Of a stretch of 64,000 bases of DNA, positions 25,392-34,341 are shown piece by piece. Position 1 is the first letter of the stretch. Every line of letters starts with the position of its first letter. A model generated the notes under the pieces. The model was not told the origin of the DNA. It ran no database searches and was given only the letters and a program-made list of their open reading frames with translations. The DNA comes from Betaproteobacteria bacterium HGW-Betaproteobacteria-7 (GTDB taxonomy: Bacteria; Pseudomonadota; Gammaproteobacteria; Burkholderiales; Rhodocyclaceae), in the NCBI GenBank assembly GCA_002840765.1, contig PHCE01000010.1:186001-250000 (forward strand), in the 5' to 3' direction. The position numbers were made by a program, and so were the translations under genes.

Positions 25392-25489
25392 GGCTACGAA
25401 TTGTTGTTTTTTTTCAGTCGCTTATAACAATTTTCTCGCACAATTACGGTGCATGAAAAGGCTGATTTCTTGTACCAAACCCGACAAAG

Positions 25490-25762
25490 TCAGTCGTCTT
25501 CGTCCATGTCCTTGCGCGGCACGGTGGCCGGATCGCAGATGATGCCGCGGTAGATTTCGACGCGGTCGCCGGGGCGCAGCGCGGCGTCGAGCTTGGCCAG
25601 CTTGCCGAAGACGCCGACTTTCTGGGCGCTCAGGTCGATGTGCGGGAACTGCTTGAGGATGCCGGAGCGGTCGATGGCCTCCTGCACCGTCGCCGTGTCG
25701 GGCACTTCGATGTTCAGCCAGATCTGCTGGCCGGGTTCGGAATAGGCGATACCGATCTGCAT
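25490..25762 (-). CDS. rnfH: RnfH, ubiquitin-like Rnf-associated protein
   Basis: A 90-residue beta-grasp protein of the RnfH/UPF0125 family: IGIAYSEPGQQIWLNIEVPDTATVQEAIDRSGILKQFPHIDLSAQKVGVFGKL, then ALRPGDRVEIYRGIICDP. In nif-linked rnf operons RnfH is the last gene; its role in the complex is not known. It starts 12 bases after the rnfE stop. An AT-rich weak inverted repeat lies at 25399-25432, downstream. Confidence 0.92.
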   Translation of the reverse strand: MQIGIAYSEPGQQIWLNIEVPDTATVQEAIDRSGILKQFPHIDLSAQKVGVFGKLAKLDAALRPGDRVEIYRGIICDPATVPRKDMDEDD

Positions 25763-25774
25763 GGTCTGTCCTCC

Positions 25775-26455
25775 TTAGGCCGTGGCCACCGCGGCACGGG
25801 CGCTTTCGCGCGCGGCCAGTTTGCGGTCGATGATGCGCTTGCCGGCAAGCAGGAAACCAAGGGCGGCAAAGGCGCCCGGCGGCAGGATCATCAGCAGCGC
25901 CCCGCCGTAACCGGGTACCTTGACTTCGAGGAAGGCGAAGGCCGGGCCGAGCAGTTGCGAGGCCTGCGCGAACAGCGTGCCGGAACCGAGGAATTCGCGG
26001 ACCAGGCCGAGCAGGACCAGCGCCCCGGTGAAGCCGAGACCCATGGCCAGACCATCGACGGCACTGGCGACGACACCGTTCTTGACGGCGAAGGATTCGG
26101 AACGCCCGAGAATGGCGCAATTGACCACAATCAGCGCAATGAACAGGCCGAGCACCTTGTACAGCTCGTGCAGCCAGGCATTCATCGCCATGTCCACGAT
26201 GGTAACCAGCGTCGCGATCAGTACGATGAACACCGGAATACGCACCTGGGCGCTGACCACCTGACGGATCATCGACACCAGCACGTTGGCGCAAACGAGC
26301 ACCGCCGTCGTCGCCAGGCCCATGCCGAGGCCGTTGGTGCCGCTCGTGGTCACCGCCATCAGCGGGCACAGCGCCAGCATCTGGGCGAAGACGACGTTCT
26401 GTTCCCAGAGGCCGTTCTTGACGATTTCGCCGTAGTTCGTTCCTGTATCGCTCAT
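25775..26455 (-). CDS. rnfE: Rnf complex membrane subunit RnfE
   Basis: A 226-residue, six-helix membrane subunit of the Rnf ion-translocating ferredoxin:NAD oxidoreductase. Landmarks: [40 protein letters not shown] start (here NVVFAQML...), FIALIVVNCAILGRSESFA with the conserved Cys (about residue 108), and GLGFTGALVLLGLVREFLGSGTLF. RnfA and RnfE are homologous and inverted in the membrane, with Cys residues that hold an Fe-S cluster between them. Ten bases separate it from rnfG. Confidence 0.94.
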   Translation of the reverse strand: MSDTGTNYGEIVKNGLWEQNVVFAQMLALCPLMAVTTSGTNGLGMGLATTAVLVCANVLVSMIRQVVSAQVRIPVFIVLIATLVTIVDMAMNAWLHELYKVLGLFIALIVVNCAILGRSESFAVKNGVVASAVDGLAMGLGFTGALVLLGLVREFLGSGTLFAQASQLLGPAFAFLEVKVPGYGGALLMILPPGAFAALGFLLAGKRIIDRKLAARESARAAVATA

Positions 26456-26464
26456 CGCATGCTC

Positions 26465-27070
26465 CTAACCGGTAATGTCCGCCCGGTGGGCGGCGAAGAA
26501 CTCCAGCCCGCCCTTGACCGCCTTGACCACGGCGCGCGGCGTGATGGTGGCGCCGGCGAACTGGTCGAAGACCCCGTTGTCCTTCTTGACGCCCCATTTC
26601 TCCGGCGTCGGCTCGCCCAGGGACTTGCCGTTGAAGTCGAGCACCCAGTCGTCCTTCTTGATTTCGATCTTGTCACCCAGACCCGGGGTTTCCGTATGCT
26701 TGAGCACGCGCACACCGAGCGTGCGGCCGTCCATATCCACCGCCATCAGCACCTGGATGTCGCCGGCGTAGCCGCGCTCGGCGACCTTGAACAGCACCGC
26801 CTTCATTTCGCTGCCGTGGCGGGCACGATAGATGGTCAGCGGTTTGCCGTCCTTCTGCACTTCCACGGTGTCCTTGAGAAAATCGTTATCGGCCAGGCCG
26901 ACCGGCAGCACTTCCGACAGCGAATCGCGCAGGTCCTTGGCTTCGGCAGCGGCGATGGCCGGCCCGGTGGCGTCGGAGACCACGGCCAGGGCCCCGCTGG
27001 CGAGCAGGGCGACGACTCCGAGCAACAGTGGCTGGTAGCCGATTTTTTCGCGAATGGCATCAAGATTCAT
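26465..27070 (-). CDS. rnfG: Rnf complex flavoprotein subunit RnfG
   Basis: A 201-residue subunit with one N-terminal membrane helix (about residues 13-32) and a periplasmic FMN-binding domain. The covalent FMN attachment site is in FAGATITPRAVV (Thr about residue 177; family pattern S/D-G-A-T-x-T). Other marks: LKHTETPGLGDKIE and GVFDQFAGA. It carries electrons between RnfD and the rest of the complex. It starts in a TGATG one-base overlap with rnfD. Confidence 0.94.
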   Translation of the reverse strand: MNLDAIREKIGYQPLLLGVVALLASGALAVVSDATGPAIAAAEAKDLRDSLSEVLPVGLADNDFLKDTVEVQKDGKPLTIYRARHGSEMKAVLFKVAERGYAGDIQVLMAVDMDGRTLGVRVLKHTETPGLGDKIEIKKDDWVLDFNGKSLGEPTPEKWGVKKDNGVFDQFAGATITPRAVVKAVKGGLEFFAAHRADITG

Positions 27071-28155
27071 CAGACGTTCTCCGGAATATCCAGCGGCCGG
27101 CCCTTGCGGTCGCGGCCCAACACCCGCGGCTTGACGAAGCGGTCGATGACCGGCGTCATGGCGTTCATCAGCAGCACGGCGAAAGCCATGCCCTCCGGGT
27201 AGCCGCCGAAGCTGCGGATGACCCAGGTGAGGAAGCCGATGCCCAGGCCGAAGATGATCTGCCCGGTGGCGGTGTTCGGCGAGGTGACGTAATCGGTGGC
27301 GATGAAGAAGGCGCCGAGCATCAGCGCGCCCGACAGTAGTTGCGCCTCGGCCGAGAGGAAGCGGGCCGGATTGACGCCGTGGGCGATGGCCGCCGGAATC
27401 GCCACGCCGGCCAGCACGGCCAGGGGTGCATGCCAGGTGATGACGCGGGTGATCAGCAGATAGATGCCGCCACAGAGGATCAGCAGCGCCGCCGATTCGC
27501 CGAAGCTGCCGGCGCGCATGCCGAGCCAGGACAATGCCGGCGCCGTGCCGAGCGCCTGGACCAGGTCGATGCCACGGGCCAATTCAGTCTTGGCGTGGCC
27601 GAGCAGCGTGGCACTGGTCATTGCATCGGGCACCGGCAGGCTGGTCAGGAAGATGCGCAGGCTGGCGACGAAATCTGGCGTCGGCACCGTATTCATCGGC
27701 AGCGGCAGCACCCACAGGGTCAGCGGCAGGGGGAAGGAAACGAGCAGCGCGACACGGGCGACCATCGCCGGGTTGAAGACGTTTTGGCCGAGGCCGCCGA
27801 ACACCTGCTTGCCGATGACGATGGCGATGAAGCCGCCGAGCACCGCCACCCACCACGGCGCCCAGGGTGGCAACGTCATCGCCAGCAGCCAGCCGGTGAG
27901 CACGGCGGAACCGTCGAGCAGTGTCGGCTTGATGCGCTCGCGACCCATCAGCTTCAGCGACAGGGCCTCGAAGCCGACACAGGAAAGGATGGTCAGCAAC
28001 CACAGGAAAAAGGATGGCCAGCCGTACAGCCAGAAGCCGTACAGCGTCGCCGGCAACAGCGCCATCTGGACGCGGAACATCGTCCGGCTGACCGAGTTGC
28101 CGCCATGGGCGTGCGGCGAAGCGACGGGCTGGGCAGCCAGGGTGGCGGAGTTCAT
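27070..28155 (-). CDS. rnfD: Rnf complex membrane flavoprotein subunit RnfD
   Basis: A 361-residue membrane protein with about nine helices. The covalent FMN site is in AMTSATLLGHAKT (Thr about residue 187; family S-A/G-A-T). Other features: GGLGQNVFNPAMVARVALLVSFP near residue 125 and FFIATDYVTSPNT near the C-terminus. The true start is ATG 28155, which overlaps the rnfC stop as ATGA; the frame is open further upstream only because it runs antiparallel through rnfC in another reading frame. Together with RnfG it forms the flavin chain of the complex. Confidence 0.94.
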   Translation of the reverse strand: MNSATLAAQPVASPHAHGGNSVSRTMFRVQMALLPATLYGFWLYGWPSFFLWLLTILSCVGFEALSLKLMGRERIKPTLLDGSAVLTGWLLAMTLPPWAPWWVAVLGGFIAIVIGKQVFGGLGQNVFNPAMVARVALLVSFPLPLTLWVLPLPMNTVPTPDFVASLRIFLTSLPVPDAMTSATLLGHAKTELARGIDLVQALGTAPALSWLGMRAGSFGESAALLILCGGIYLLITRVITWHAPLAVLAGVAIPAAIAHGVNPARFLSAEAQLLSGALMLGAFFIATDYVTSPNTATGQIIFGLGIGFLTWVIRSFGGYPEGMAFAVLLMNAMTPVIDRFVKPRVLGRDRKGRPLDIPENV

Positions 28156-29681
28156 GCGGTTTCTCCCTGTTTTTCGGTCGCCGCGGCAGTGGCAGCCGCC
28201 GCCTTGGCGGCCGCCGCGGCTTCCCGCTCGGCCTTGCGCTTGGCCGCGGCTTCCACCTTTTCGCGATTTTCCCGTTCGAGGCGGTCCTGGCGCTGCAGCG
28301 CCAGCTTCTTGGTGGCGTCGTTGCGCAGCTTGGCGCGGTCCTGCGTCGCCAGTTCGCCCTTGGCATGAACGAAGAACTGGACCAGTGGAATCTTCGACGG
28401 GCAGACGTAGGCGCAGCAGCCACAGGCGATGCAGTCCTTGAGGCCGAGGCCGATGGCTTCGTCGTAGGCTTCGTTGCGGATGCGGGCGCTCATTTCCAGC
28501 GGCAACAGGCCCATCGGGCAGGCCTTGACGCAGCTGCCGCAGCGGATGCACGGATTCGGCTCCTGCTCGGCCACTTCAGCCGCATCGAAGGCCAGGATGC
28601 CGCTGCTACCCTTGACCACCGGCACGCGCCAGTGCGGGATCTGCATGCCCATCATCGGCCCGCCCATGACCCGGCGGGCGAGACCGAGGCCGTCGCCCTT
28701 GAGGCCGCCGGCGAAGGCGATGACTTCCTCGGCCAGCGTGCCGACGCGCACTTCGATATTGCCCGGATCGGTAGCGCAATTGCCGTTGACCGTGACTACC
28801 CGCGATATCAGCGGCTTGCCGTCGCGGATCGCCGCCCGCACAGCCAGCGCCGTGCCGACGTTATGGACGATGACGCCGATGTCGAAGGCGCGGCCATCGG
28901 CCGGCACTTCTTTGCCGGTCAACACCTGGATCAGCTGCTTTTCCGAACCCATCGGGTAGCGTGCCGGTACCGGCCGGATCTCGACATTGGCGACGCCGGC
29001 CGCGGCCGCCCGCATGGCGGCGATGGCTTCCGGCTTGTTGTCCTCGATACCGACCAGCGCCACCTTGGCGCCGGTGGCGTGGAGCATGATGCGGATGCCG
29101 TCAACAATGCCGGCGGCGCTGTCGCGCATCTGCCGGTCGTCGCAGGACAGGTAGGGTTCGCACTCGCCGCCGTTCATGATCAGCGTCGTCACCTTTGAAC
29201 GCGACGCGCCGGTCAGCTTGACTGCCGACGGAAAAGCGGCGCCGCCGAGGCCGACGACGCCGGCAGCGCCGACGCGCTTGCCGATTTCGGCCGGATCAAG
29301 GGCAAAAGGATCGTCGCAGCCGCTCAACTCGATCCATTCATCCAGCCCATCGGACTCCAGGATGATCGCCGCCAGGGTCAGGCCGGACGGGTGCGGAGCG
29401 GTGATTTCGGTAACCGCGGCGATGGTGCCCGAGGTCGGCGCGTGGATTGGCGCTGATACCGCGCCTTGCGCCTCGGCGATCAACTCGCCCTTCTTCACTT
29501 TCTGGCCGACCAGCACCACCGGCCGCGCCGGGCCGCCGAGATGCTGCTGCAACGGCAGGTAGAGCTTCGCCGGCACCGGCATGACGCGTACCGGGCGATC
29601 AGCGGCCGGGCGCTTGTGGTCGTCCGGATGGACGCCCCAGTCATCGCCGAGAAAGTGTTTGAACAGATTCATGAATCCCAT
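28152..29681 (-). CDS. rnfC: Rnf complex NADH/Fe-S subunit RnfC
   Basis: A 509-residue peripheral subunit that binds NADH, FMN and two [4Fe-4S] clusters. NADH/FMN region: GAAGVVGLGGAAFPSAVKL and MNGGECEPYLSCDDR (about residues 130-190). Cluster motifs: CIRCGSCVKACPMG (about 378-391) and CIACGCCAYVCPSKIP (about 417-432). After about residue 445 comes an Ala/Lys/Glu/Arg-rich helical tail of some 60 residues, as in many proteobacterial RnfC proteins. Start 29681 has a GAGAG site; ATG 29672 is an alternative. Confidence 0.94.
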   Translation of the reverse strand: MGFMNLFKHFLGDDWGVHPDDHKRPAADRPVRVMPVPAKLYLPLQQHLGGPARPVVLVGQKVKKGELIAEAQGAVSAPIHAPTSGTIAAVTEITAPHPSGLTLAAIILESDGLDEWIELSGCDDPFALDPAEIGKRVGAAGVVGLGGAAFPSAVKLTGASRSKVTTLIMNGGECEPYLSCDDRQMRDSAAGIVDGIRIMLHATGAKVALVGIEDNKPEAIAAMRAAAAGVANVEIRPVPARYPMGSEKQLIQVLTGKEVPADGRAFDIGVIVHNVGTALAVRAAIRDGKPLISRVVTVNGNCATDPGNIEVRVGTLAEEVIAFAGGLKGDGLGLARRVMGGPMMGMQIPHWRVPVVKGSSGILAFDAAEVAEQEPNPCIRCGSCVKACPMGLLPLEMSARIRNEAYDEAIGLGLKDCIACGCCAYVCPSKIPLVQFFVHAKGELATQDRAKLRNDATKKLALQRQDRLERENREKVEAAAKRKAEREAAAAAKAAAATAAATEKQGETA

Positions 29682-29692
29682 GATGTTCGCTC

Positions 29693-30220
29693 TCAGGCTG
29701 TCAGCGGCTTGGGCATGACCCAGTGTTGCAGGGTGACCGGCACCGGCCGCATGACCATGGCTTCGGTCGGACATTTGTCGATGCAACTGGCGCAGCCGGT
29801 GCAGGCTTCGCGGAAGACGTTATGCACCTGCTTGGCGGCACCAATGATGGCGTCGGTCGGGCAGACCTTGCTGCAGCGGCAGCAGCCGATGCACAGTTCC
29901 TCGGCGACGATGGCGATCTTCGGACCATCATCACCGAGTGCCGACAGATCGACGCTCAGGCCGAGCTTGGCAGCGATGGCCGAGGCCAGCATCTTGCCAC
30001 CGGGCGGGCAGCAAGTTGCCGCCGCAGTGCCGGCGACGATGGCTTCGGCGGCCCCGATACATCCCGGAAAGCCGCATTGGCCGCAATTGGATCCGGGCAT
30101 CAAATCGACCAGTTCCTCGACAATGGGGTTGCCCTCGACCTTGAGGAAGCGATTGGCGATACCGAGCGCGATGCCGAGGACGGCACCGAGGATGGTCAGG
30201 CTGAGGATGGCGGCGATCAT
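29693..30220 (-). CDS. rnfB: Rnf complex ferredoxin-like subunit RnfB
   Basis: A 175-residue subunit with an N-terminal anchor (residues 2-24). The Cys motif of the 4Fe-4S Fer4_21 domain reads CGQCGFPGC (about 46-54), with a further pair C-C near 70. Two ferredoxin clusters follow: CIGCCRCSKVCPTDA (about 110-124) and CTGCASCIDKCPTEA (about 140-154). It exchanges electrons with ferredoxin or flavodoxin. It is encoded between rnfA and rnfC with 12- and 11-base gaps. Confidence 0.95.
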   Translation of the reverse strand: MIAAILSLTILGAVLGIALGIANRFLKVEGNPIVEELVDLMPGSNCGQCGFPGCIGAAEAIVAGTAAATCCPPGGKMLASAIAAKLGLSVDLSALGDDGPKIAIVAEELCIGCCRCSKVCPTDAIIGAAKQVHNVFREACTGCASCIDKCPTEAMVMRPVPVTLQHWVMPKPLTA

Positions 30221-30232
30221 GGCAGTCCTCCG

Positions 30233-30811
30233 TTAAACGTTGAGGCCCGAGAAGCCCATGAACGCCAGGGCCAGCAGGCTGATGGTGATGAAGGCGACCG
30301 GGGCGCCAGCGAAAGCTGCGGGCACACGGGCCAGGGCAACGCGTTCGCGCAGGCCGGCAAAGATGAGCAGGACCAGCGTGAAGCCGAGCGCCGAACCAAA
30401 CCCGTAGAGCAGGCTCTTGAACAGGCTGAACTGCTGCTGCACGTTGAGCAGCGCGACACCGAGCACGGCGCAGTTGGTGGTGATCAGCGGCAAGTAGATA
30501 CCGAGTGACTGATAGAGCCCGGGACTGGTCTTCTTGACGAACATTTCGGTGAATTGCACCACCGAGGCGATGACCAGAATGAAGGTCAGGATGCGCAGGT
30601 AGCCGAGGCCAAGCGGCTGCAGCAGCCAGTTGTCGAGCATCCACGAGGCGGCGCTGGCCAGCATCAGCACAAAGGTCGTCGCCAGACCCATGCCGAGGGC
30701 GCTGTCCACGCTCTTTGACACGCCCATGACCGGGCACAGGCCGAGGAACTTGATCAGCACCACGTTATTGACCAGGGCTGTAGAAAGCAGCAGTAGCAGG
30801 ATTTCACTCAT
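30233..30811 (-). CDS. rnfA: Rnf complex membrane subunit RnfA
   Basis: A 192-residue, six-helix protein: [45 protein letters not shown] (Cys about residue 113, and Cys26 in LGLCP, presumed cluster ligands shared with RnfE). It is first in the operon rnfABCDGEH, whose order matches the nif-linked rnf1 cluster of Azotobacter and Azoarcus. In nitrogen fixation Rnf uses the membrane potential to reduce ferredoxin for nitrogenase. A sigma-54 promoter and NifA site lie upstream, shared with divergent nifL. Confidence 0.95.
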   Translation of the reverse strand: MSEILLLLLSTALVNNVVLIKFLGLCPVMGVSKSVDSALGMGLATTFVLMLASAASWMLDNWLLQPLGLGYLRILTFILVIASVVQFTEMFVKKTSPGLYQSLGIYLPLITTNCAVLGVALLNVQQQFSLFKSLLYGFGSALGFTLVLLIFAGLRERVALARVPAAFAGAPVAFITISLLALAFMGFSGLNV

Positions 30812-30851
30812 CTCTTGACCGGAACCGGCGGGTTTATCTCGACACTCTCAC

Positions 30852-30867
30852 TGCATAAGGCGTGCCA
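30852..30867 (-). promoter_or_regulatory. sigma-54 (-24/-12) promoter of rnfABCDGEH
   Basis: Minus strand TGGCAC-N5-ATGCA: GG and GC invariants are correct, with one mismatch in the -12 part. It lies 41 bases upstream of the rnfA start. Confidence 0.78.
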
Positions 30868-30906
30868 ATCCCTGCGAACGACGCCAAGGCACTGTGCGAT
30901 GCGGCA

Positions 30907-30928
30907 ATTTGGCGCATGCGCACCAAAT
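30907..30928. repeat. 22-bp imperfect palindrome between rnfA and nifL
   Basis: ATTTGG at 30907-30912 and CCAAAT at 30923-30928 flank a self-complementary GC-rich core (CGCATGCG). It lies between the rnfA promoter and the shared NifA site and could be a binding site for another regulator. No family is assigned. Confidence 0.4.
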
Positions 30929-30952
30929 CAGGGCGTATTTACCAAACAACAA

Positions 30953-30968
30953 TGTCGCAAAGTCGACA
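30953..30968. promoter_or_regulatory. NifA upstream activator site shared by rnfA and nifL
   Basis: TGT-N10-ACA (TGTCGCAAAGTCGACA), 85 bases from the rnfA -24 element and 65 bases from the candidate nifL -24 element. Both distances allow enhancer action. Confidence 0.78.
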
Positions 30969-31033
30969 GGTTTTTCGTCGCATTTCCCCCGAAAGCCCCG
31001 CCATGGCGGCGCTTCGGCCCGACCTTCTGGACG

Positions 31034-31049
31034 CGGCACGGATTCTGCT
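31034..31049 (+). promoter_or_regulatory. candidate sigma-54 promoter of nifLA
   Basis: CGGCAC-N5-CTGCT: the essential GG-N10-GC spacing is present, but there are two mismatches to TGGCAC-N5-TTGCT. It ends 35 bases before nifL. It would allow NifA to activate its own operon. Confidence 0.5.
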
Positions 31050-31084
31050 AAGTCTTTCAGGACGATCACACGAGGAACCCGCCC

Positions 31085-32617
31085 ATGTCGGCCCCATCAC
31101 CTGCCAACACCGGCAATGCTGTCAAACCCGAAGTCGAACTACCGGTCGAGGCCTATCGCCAGGCCGTTGACCAGGCCGACCTGGCCATCTCGATCACCGA
31201 TGACAAAGCCAATATCCTGTTCGCCAACGAGGCATTCACCCGCGTCACCGGCTATCTGCGCCAAGAAATCATCGGCTGCAACGAGTCGATGCTGTCCAAT
31301 CACACGACACCCGACACGGTCTATCAGCAACTGTGGACCGAGCTGTCGGCCCAGCGCCCGTGGTCGGGCAAGCTGCTCAACCGGCGCAAGGATGGCGAAC
31401 TCTATCTGGCCGAGTTGAGTATCTCGCCGGTCGTCGATGGCAAGGGCAAGACCACCCATTTTCTTGGCATGCACCGCGACATCACCGAACTGCACCGCCT
31501 GGAACGGGTCGTGCGCAACCAGAAGGAGCTGATAGAAACGGTCGTCGATGCGGCACCGATCGCCTTCGCCCTGCTCGACCCGAGCGGCCGGGTGATTCTC
31601 GACAACCAGGAATACAAGAAACTGGTCACCGACCTGCGGGTCAAGGAACCGGCGCACATGCTGCTCGACAGCCTGCAGCCGGCCTGGCGCGAAACGCTGG
31701 CGAGCAAGCCGGAAGCCTGCGCCTTCGTCGGCCAGGAAGCCCGTATCGACCGCCCGGCCGGCCGCGCCCGCTGGCTGTCGGTCACTACCTCGGTAATCGA
31801 CCTGCATAGCGACAACGCCGGCAGCTACTATCTGACCGACGGCCAGCCCGGCCTGCTGCTGGTCATCGCCGACATCAGCAGCCTGCGGGAGGAACAGGAA
31901 CGCGCCCGCGGCGCCGCCCTGCAGGCCGTACTGGCCGAGGAGGAACGCAGTTCCGCCGTGCGCGAAGGCCTGTCGGCGGCGATCTTCCGCCTGGAAGAGC
32001 CGATGAACGTCATGGCCTCGGCGGTCAACGTGCTGCAACGCCGCGACCCGGCCGCCGCCGCCGTGCTGCAGCAAGCATTGAGCGCCAGCCGCGAACATCT
32101 CGAAGTGCTGCGCCAGGTCATTCCGCACGGCCCGCAGGAGACCGTGGTCAGCGTCAATATCAACGAAATCCTGCGCGATGTGCTGGAAGTCTCGACGCCG
32201 CGCCTGCTCGGTGCCGGCATCGTCGTAGACTGGCAGCCGGCGCCCACCCTGCCCGCCATCCTCGGCCGGCCGCTGCAATTGCGCATGCTGTTCAAGGCCC
32301 TGGTCGACAACGCCATCGAGGCGATGAACATCAAGGGCTGGAAGCGGCGCGAGCTGACCCTGATCAGCGCCCTGGCCCACGACTGCATCGTCATTTCCGT
32401 GCTCGACAGCGGCCCCGGCATTCCCGAGGACTGGCGGCACAAGGCTTTCGAGCCGTTCTTCACGGCTAAGGGTGGCAGCGGCCGGCATATCGGCACCGGC
32501 CTGTCGCGTGTCCAGCAGGTGGTCGCCGACCACGGCGGCATCATCGACCTCGATGAGAGCCCGAGCGGCGGCTGCGCCGCCATCGTCGAATTCCGCCTCG
32601 ACGGCGATCCCATCTAA
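31085..32617 (+). CDS. nifL: nitrogen fixation negative regulator NifL
   Basis: A 510-residue redox, nitrogen and ADP sensor that inhibits NifA. PAS1 (about residues 22-140) resembles the FAD-binding PAS of NifL (ISITDDKANILFANEAFTRVTGYLRQEIIGCNESML, then GKLLNRRKDGELYLAELSISPV). PAS2 covers about 150-270. A GHKL-type ATP-binding domain follows, with VDNAIEAMN, LDSGPGIPED and GTGLSRVQQV. At the expected H-box position the sequence is FRLEEPMN, with no His, consistent with NifL acting by protein contact rather than phosphotransfer. nifA follows after 9 bases. Confidence 0.94.
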   Translation: MSAPSPANTGNAVKPEVELPVEAYRQAVDQADLAISITDDKANILFANEAFTRVTGYLRQEIIGCNESMLSNHTTPDTVYQQLWTELSAQRPWSGKLLNRRKDGELYLAELSISPVVDGKGKTTHFLGMHRDITELHRLERVVRNQKELIETVVDAAPIAFALLDPSGRVILDNQEYKKLVTDLRVKEPAHMLLDSLQPAWRETLASKPEACAFVGQEARIDRPAGRARWLSVTTSVIDLHSDNAGSYYLTDGQPGLLLVIADISSLREEQERARGAALQAVLAEEERSSAVREGLSAAIFRLEEPMNVMASAVNVLQRRDPAAAAVLQQALSASREHLEVLRQVIPHGPQETVVSVNINEILRDVLEVSTPRLLGAGIVVDWQPAPTLPAILGRPLQLRMLFKALVDNAIEAMNIKGWKRRELTLISALAHDCIVISVLDSGPGIPEDWRHKAFEPFFTAKGGSGRHIGTGLSRVQQVVADHGGIIDLDESPSGGCAAIVEFRLDGDPI

Positions 32618-32626
32618 GAACAGAGC

Positions 32627-34240
32627 ATGCACGATCACATCCTCCAAAGTACCGATTCCGAATGCCCACCGGCAGGCGGATTCTGTCGCACCCACGAATT
32701 GAACATCCTGCTGCTGGCGGCGCTCTATGCCGTCAGCCGGGTGCTCAGCCGCTCGCTGGCCTTCAACGAGACGCTGCGCGACGTGCTGCGCGTCCTGCAT
32801 GACGAGGCCGGCCTGTCCCGCGGCCTGATCAGCGTCGTTGATCCGGAAACCGGCAAACTCAACATCCACACCATCTACAACCCGGACGGTCCGGATTCGG
32901 ATGACGCCCAGTACGGCCCCGGCGAAGGCGTCATCGGTCTGGTCCTGGAAAAACCGCGCACCATCAAGCTCGAACGCGTCGCCGACGAGCCGCGCTTCCT
33001 CAACCGCACCCAGCTCTATGCACCGGAACTGCCGTTCATCGCCGTGCCGATCAAACTCGGTGGCGATCTCAAGGGTGTCCTGGCCGTCCAGCCGGAAAAA
33101 CCGGAAGACGGCCTGCTTGAGGAACGCGCCCAGTTCGTCGAAATGGTCGCCAACCTGATTGGCCAGAGCCTTCGCCTGTCGATGGAAGTCGCCCAGGAAA
33201 AGTCCTCGCTGCTGGAGGAACGCGATCTGCTACGGCGTACCGTCCGCCACCAGTTCGGTTTCGACAGCATGGTCGGGCGCTCCGCGGTGATGCGCCGGGT
33301 CTTCGATCAGGCGCGCATGGTTGCCAAGTGGAACACCACCGTGCTGATCCGCGGCGAGACCGGCACCGGCAAGGAACTGATCGCCAACGCCATCCACTAC
33401 AACTCGCCGCGCGCGCGCAATGCGATGGTCAAGCTCAACTGCGCGGCGCTGCCGGAAAACCTGCTCGAATCGGAACTTTTTGGCCACGAACGCGGCGCCT
33501 TCACCGGTGCAGTCGAGTCGCGCAAGGGGCGTTTCGAGCAGGCGCACGGCGGCACGCTGTTCCTCGACGAAATCGGCGAAGTCTCGGCCCCCTTTCAGGC
33601 CAAGCTGCTGCGCATCCTGCAGGAAGGCGAATTCGAGCGGGTCGGCGGCAGCAAGACAATCAAGGTCGATGTGCGCATCATCGCCGCGACGCACCGCGAC
33701 CTGGAAACCGCCGTCGACATGGGTGACTTCCGCGAGGACTTGTTCTACCGGCTGAACGTCATGCCGCTATTCCTGCCGCCCTTGCGCGAACGCATCGAGG
33801 ACATTCCGGAAATTGCCCGCCACCTGCTGACCAAGATTGGCAACGACCAGAAGCGCAAGCTGACGCTGACTGACATGGCCCAGCGCCGGCTGGCTAGCCA
33901 CGAGTGGCCGGGCAATGTGCGCGAACTGGAGAACTGCCTGGAACGTGCTGCCGTCCTCTCGGAAGACGGCAAGATCGACGTCGATCTGATCCGCTTTCCG
34001 AGCAGCCGCGAACGCAATTCGCCGAAACCGGTACGCAGCCTCAGTCTGTCGGCGCCGCCGCCGGAGAGCAGCCAGCCGCTGGACATCGACGACCCGACGC
34101 TATCGGAAAAGGAACGCGTCATCGCCGCCCTCGAACAGGCCGGCTGGGTGCAGGCCAAGGCCGCCCGCATCCTCGGCATGACGCCGCGCCAGATCGCCTA
34201 TCGCATCCAGACGCTGAACATCGAGGTCAAGCAGTTCTGA
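32627..34240 (+). CDS. nifA: nitrogenase transcriptional activator NifA
   Basis: A 537-residue sigma-54 activator. The GAF domain spans about residues 30-185. In the AAA+ domain Walker A is GETGTGKE (243-250), the sigma-54 contact loop is GAFTGA (290-295) and Walker B is TLFLDEIGE. The C-terminal Fis-type helix-turn-helix reads [24 protein letters not shown]. No C-x4-C interdomain linker is seen, so it is the NifL-controlled, not the directly oxygen-sensitive type. It should recognise the TGT-N10-ACA sites at 2930, 11159, 15820, 22831 and 30953. Confidence 0.97.
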   Translation: MHDHILQSTDSECPPAGGFCRTHELNILLLAALYAVSRVLSRSLAFNETLRDVLRVLHDEAGLSRGLISVVDPETGKLNIHTIYNPDGPDSDDAQYGPGEGVIGLVLEKPRTIKLERVADEPRFLNRTQLYAPELPFIAVPIKLGGDLKGVLAVQPEKPEDGLLEERAQFVEMVANLIGQSLRLSMEVAQEKSSLLEERDLLRRTVRHQFGFDSMVGRSAVMRRVFDQARMVAKWNTTVLIRGETGTGKELIANAIHYNSPRARNAMVKLNCAALPENLLESELFGHERGAFTGAVESRKGRFEQAHGGTLFLDEIGEVSAPFQAKLLRILQEGEFERVGGSKTIKVDVRIIAATHRDLETAVDMGDFREDLFYRLNVMPLFLPPLRERIEDIPEIARHLLTKIGNDQKRKLTLTDMAQRRLASHEWPGNVRELENCLERAAVLSEDGKIDVDLIRFPSSRERNSPKPVRSLSLSAPPPESSQPLDIDDPTLSEKERVIAALEQAGWVQAKAARILGMTPRQIAYRIQTLNIEVKQF

Positions 34241-34341
34241 AACATGTGCGCGGCACGCCGCCCGGGTACGCATTCCGGTAACGTCCGGCGCGTACAATCG
34301 CGCCCTTCGTCTTCCGCCCTTTCAAGCACCAGAGAACCATC

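Noticed and set aside
22830..25456. Long plus-strand frames (22830-24413 and 24233-25456)
   Set aside because: Antisense to the radical SAM and HHH genes, which carry recognisable motifs.
27070..28551. Extended N-terminus for RnfD starting at 28551
   Set aside because: The extra 132 residues come from the rnfC region read in another frame; ATG 28155 overlaps the rnfC stop as ATGA and gives the normal RnfD length.
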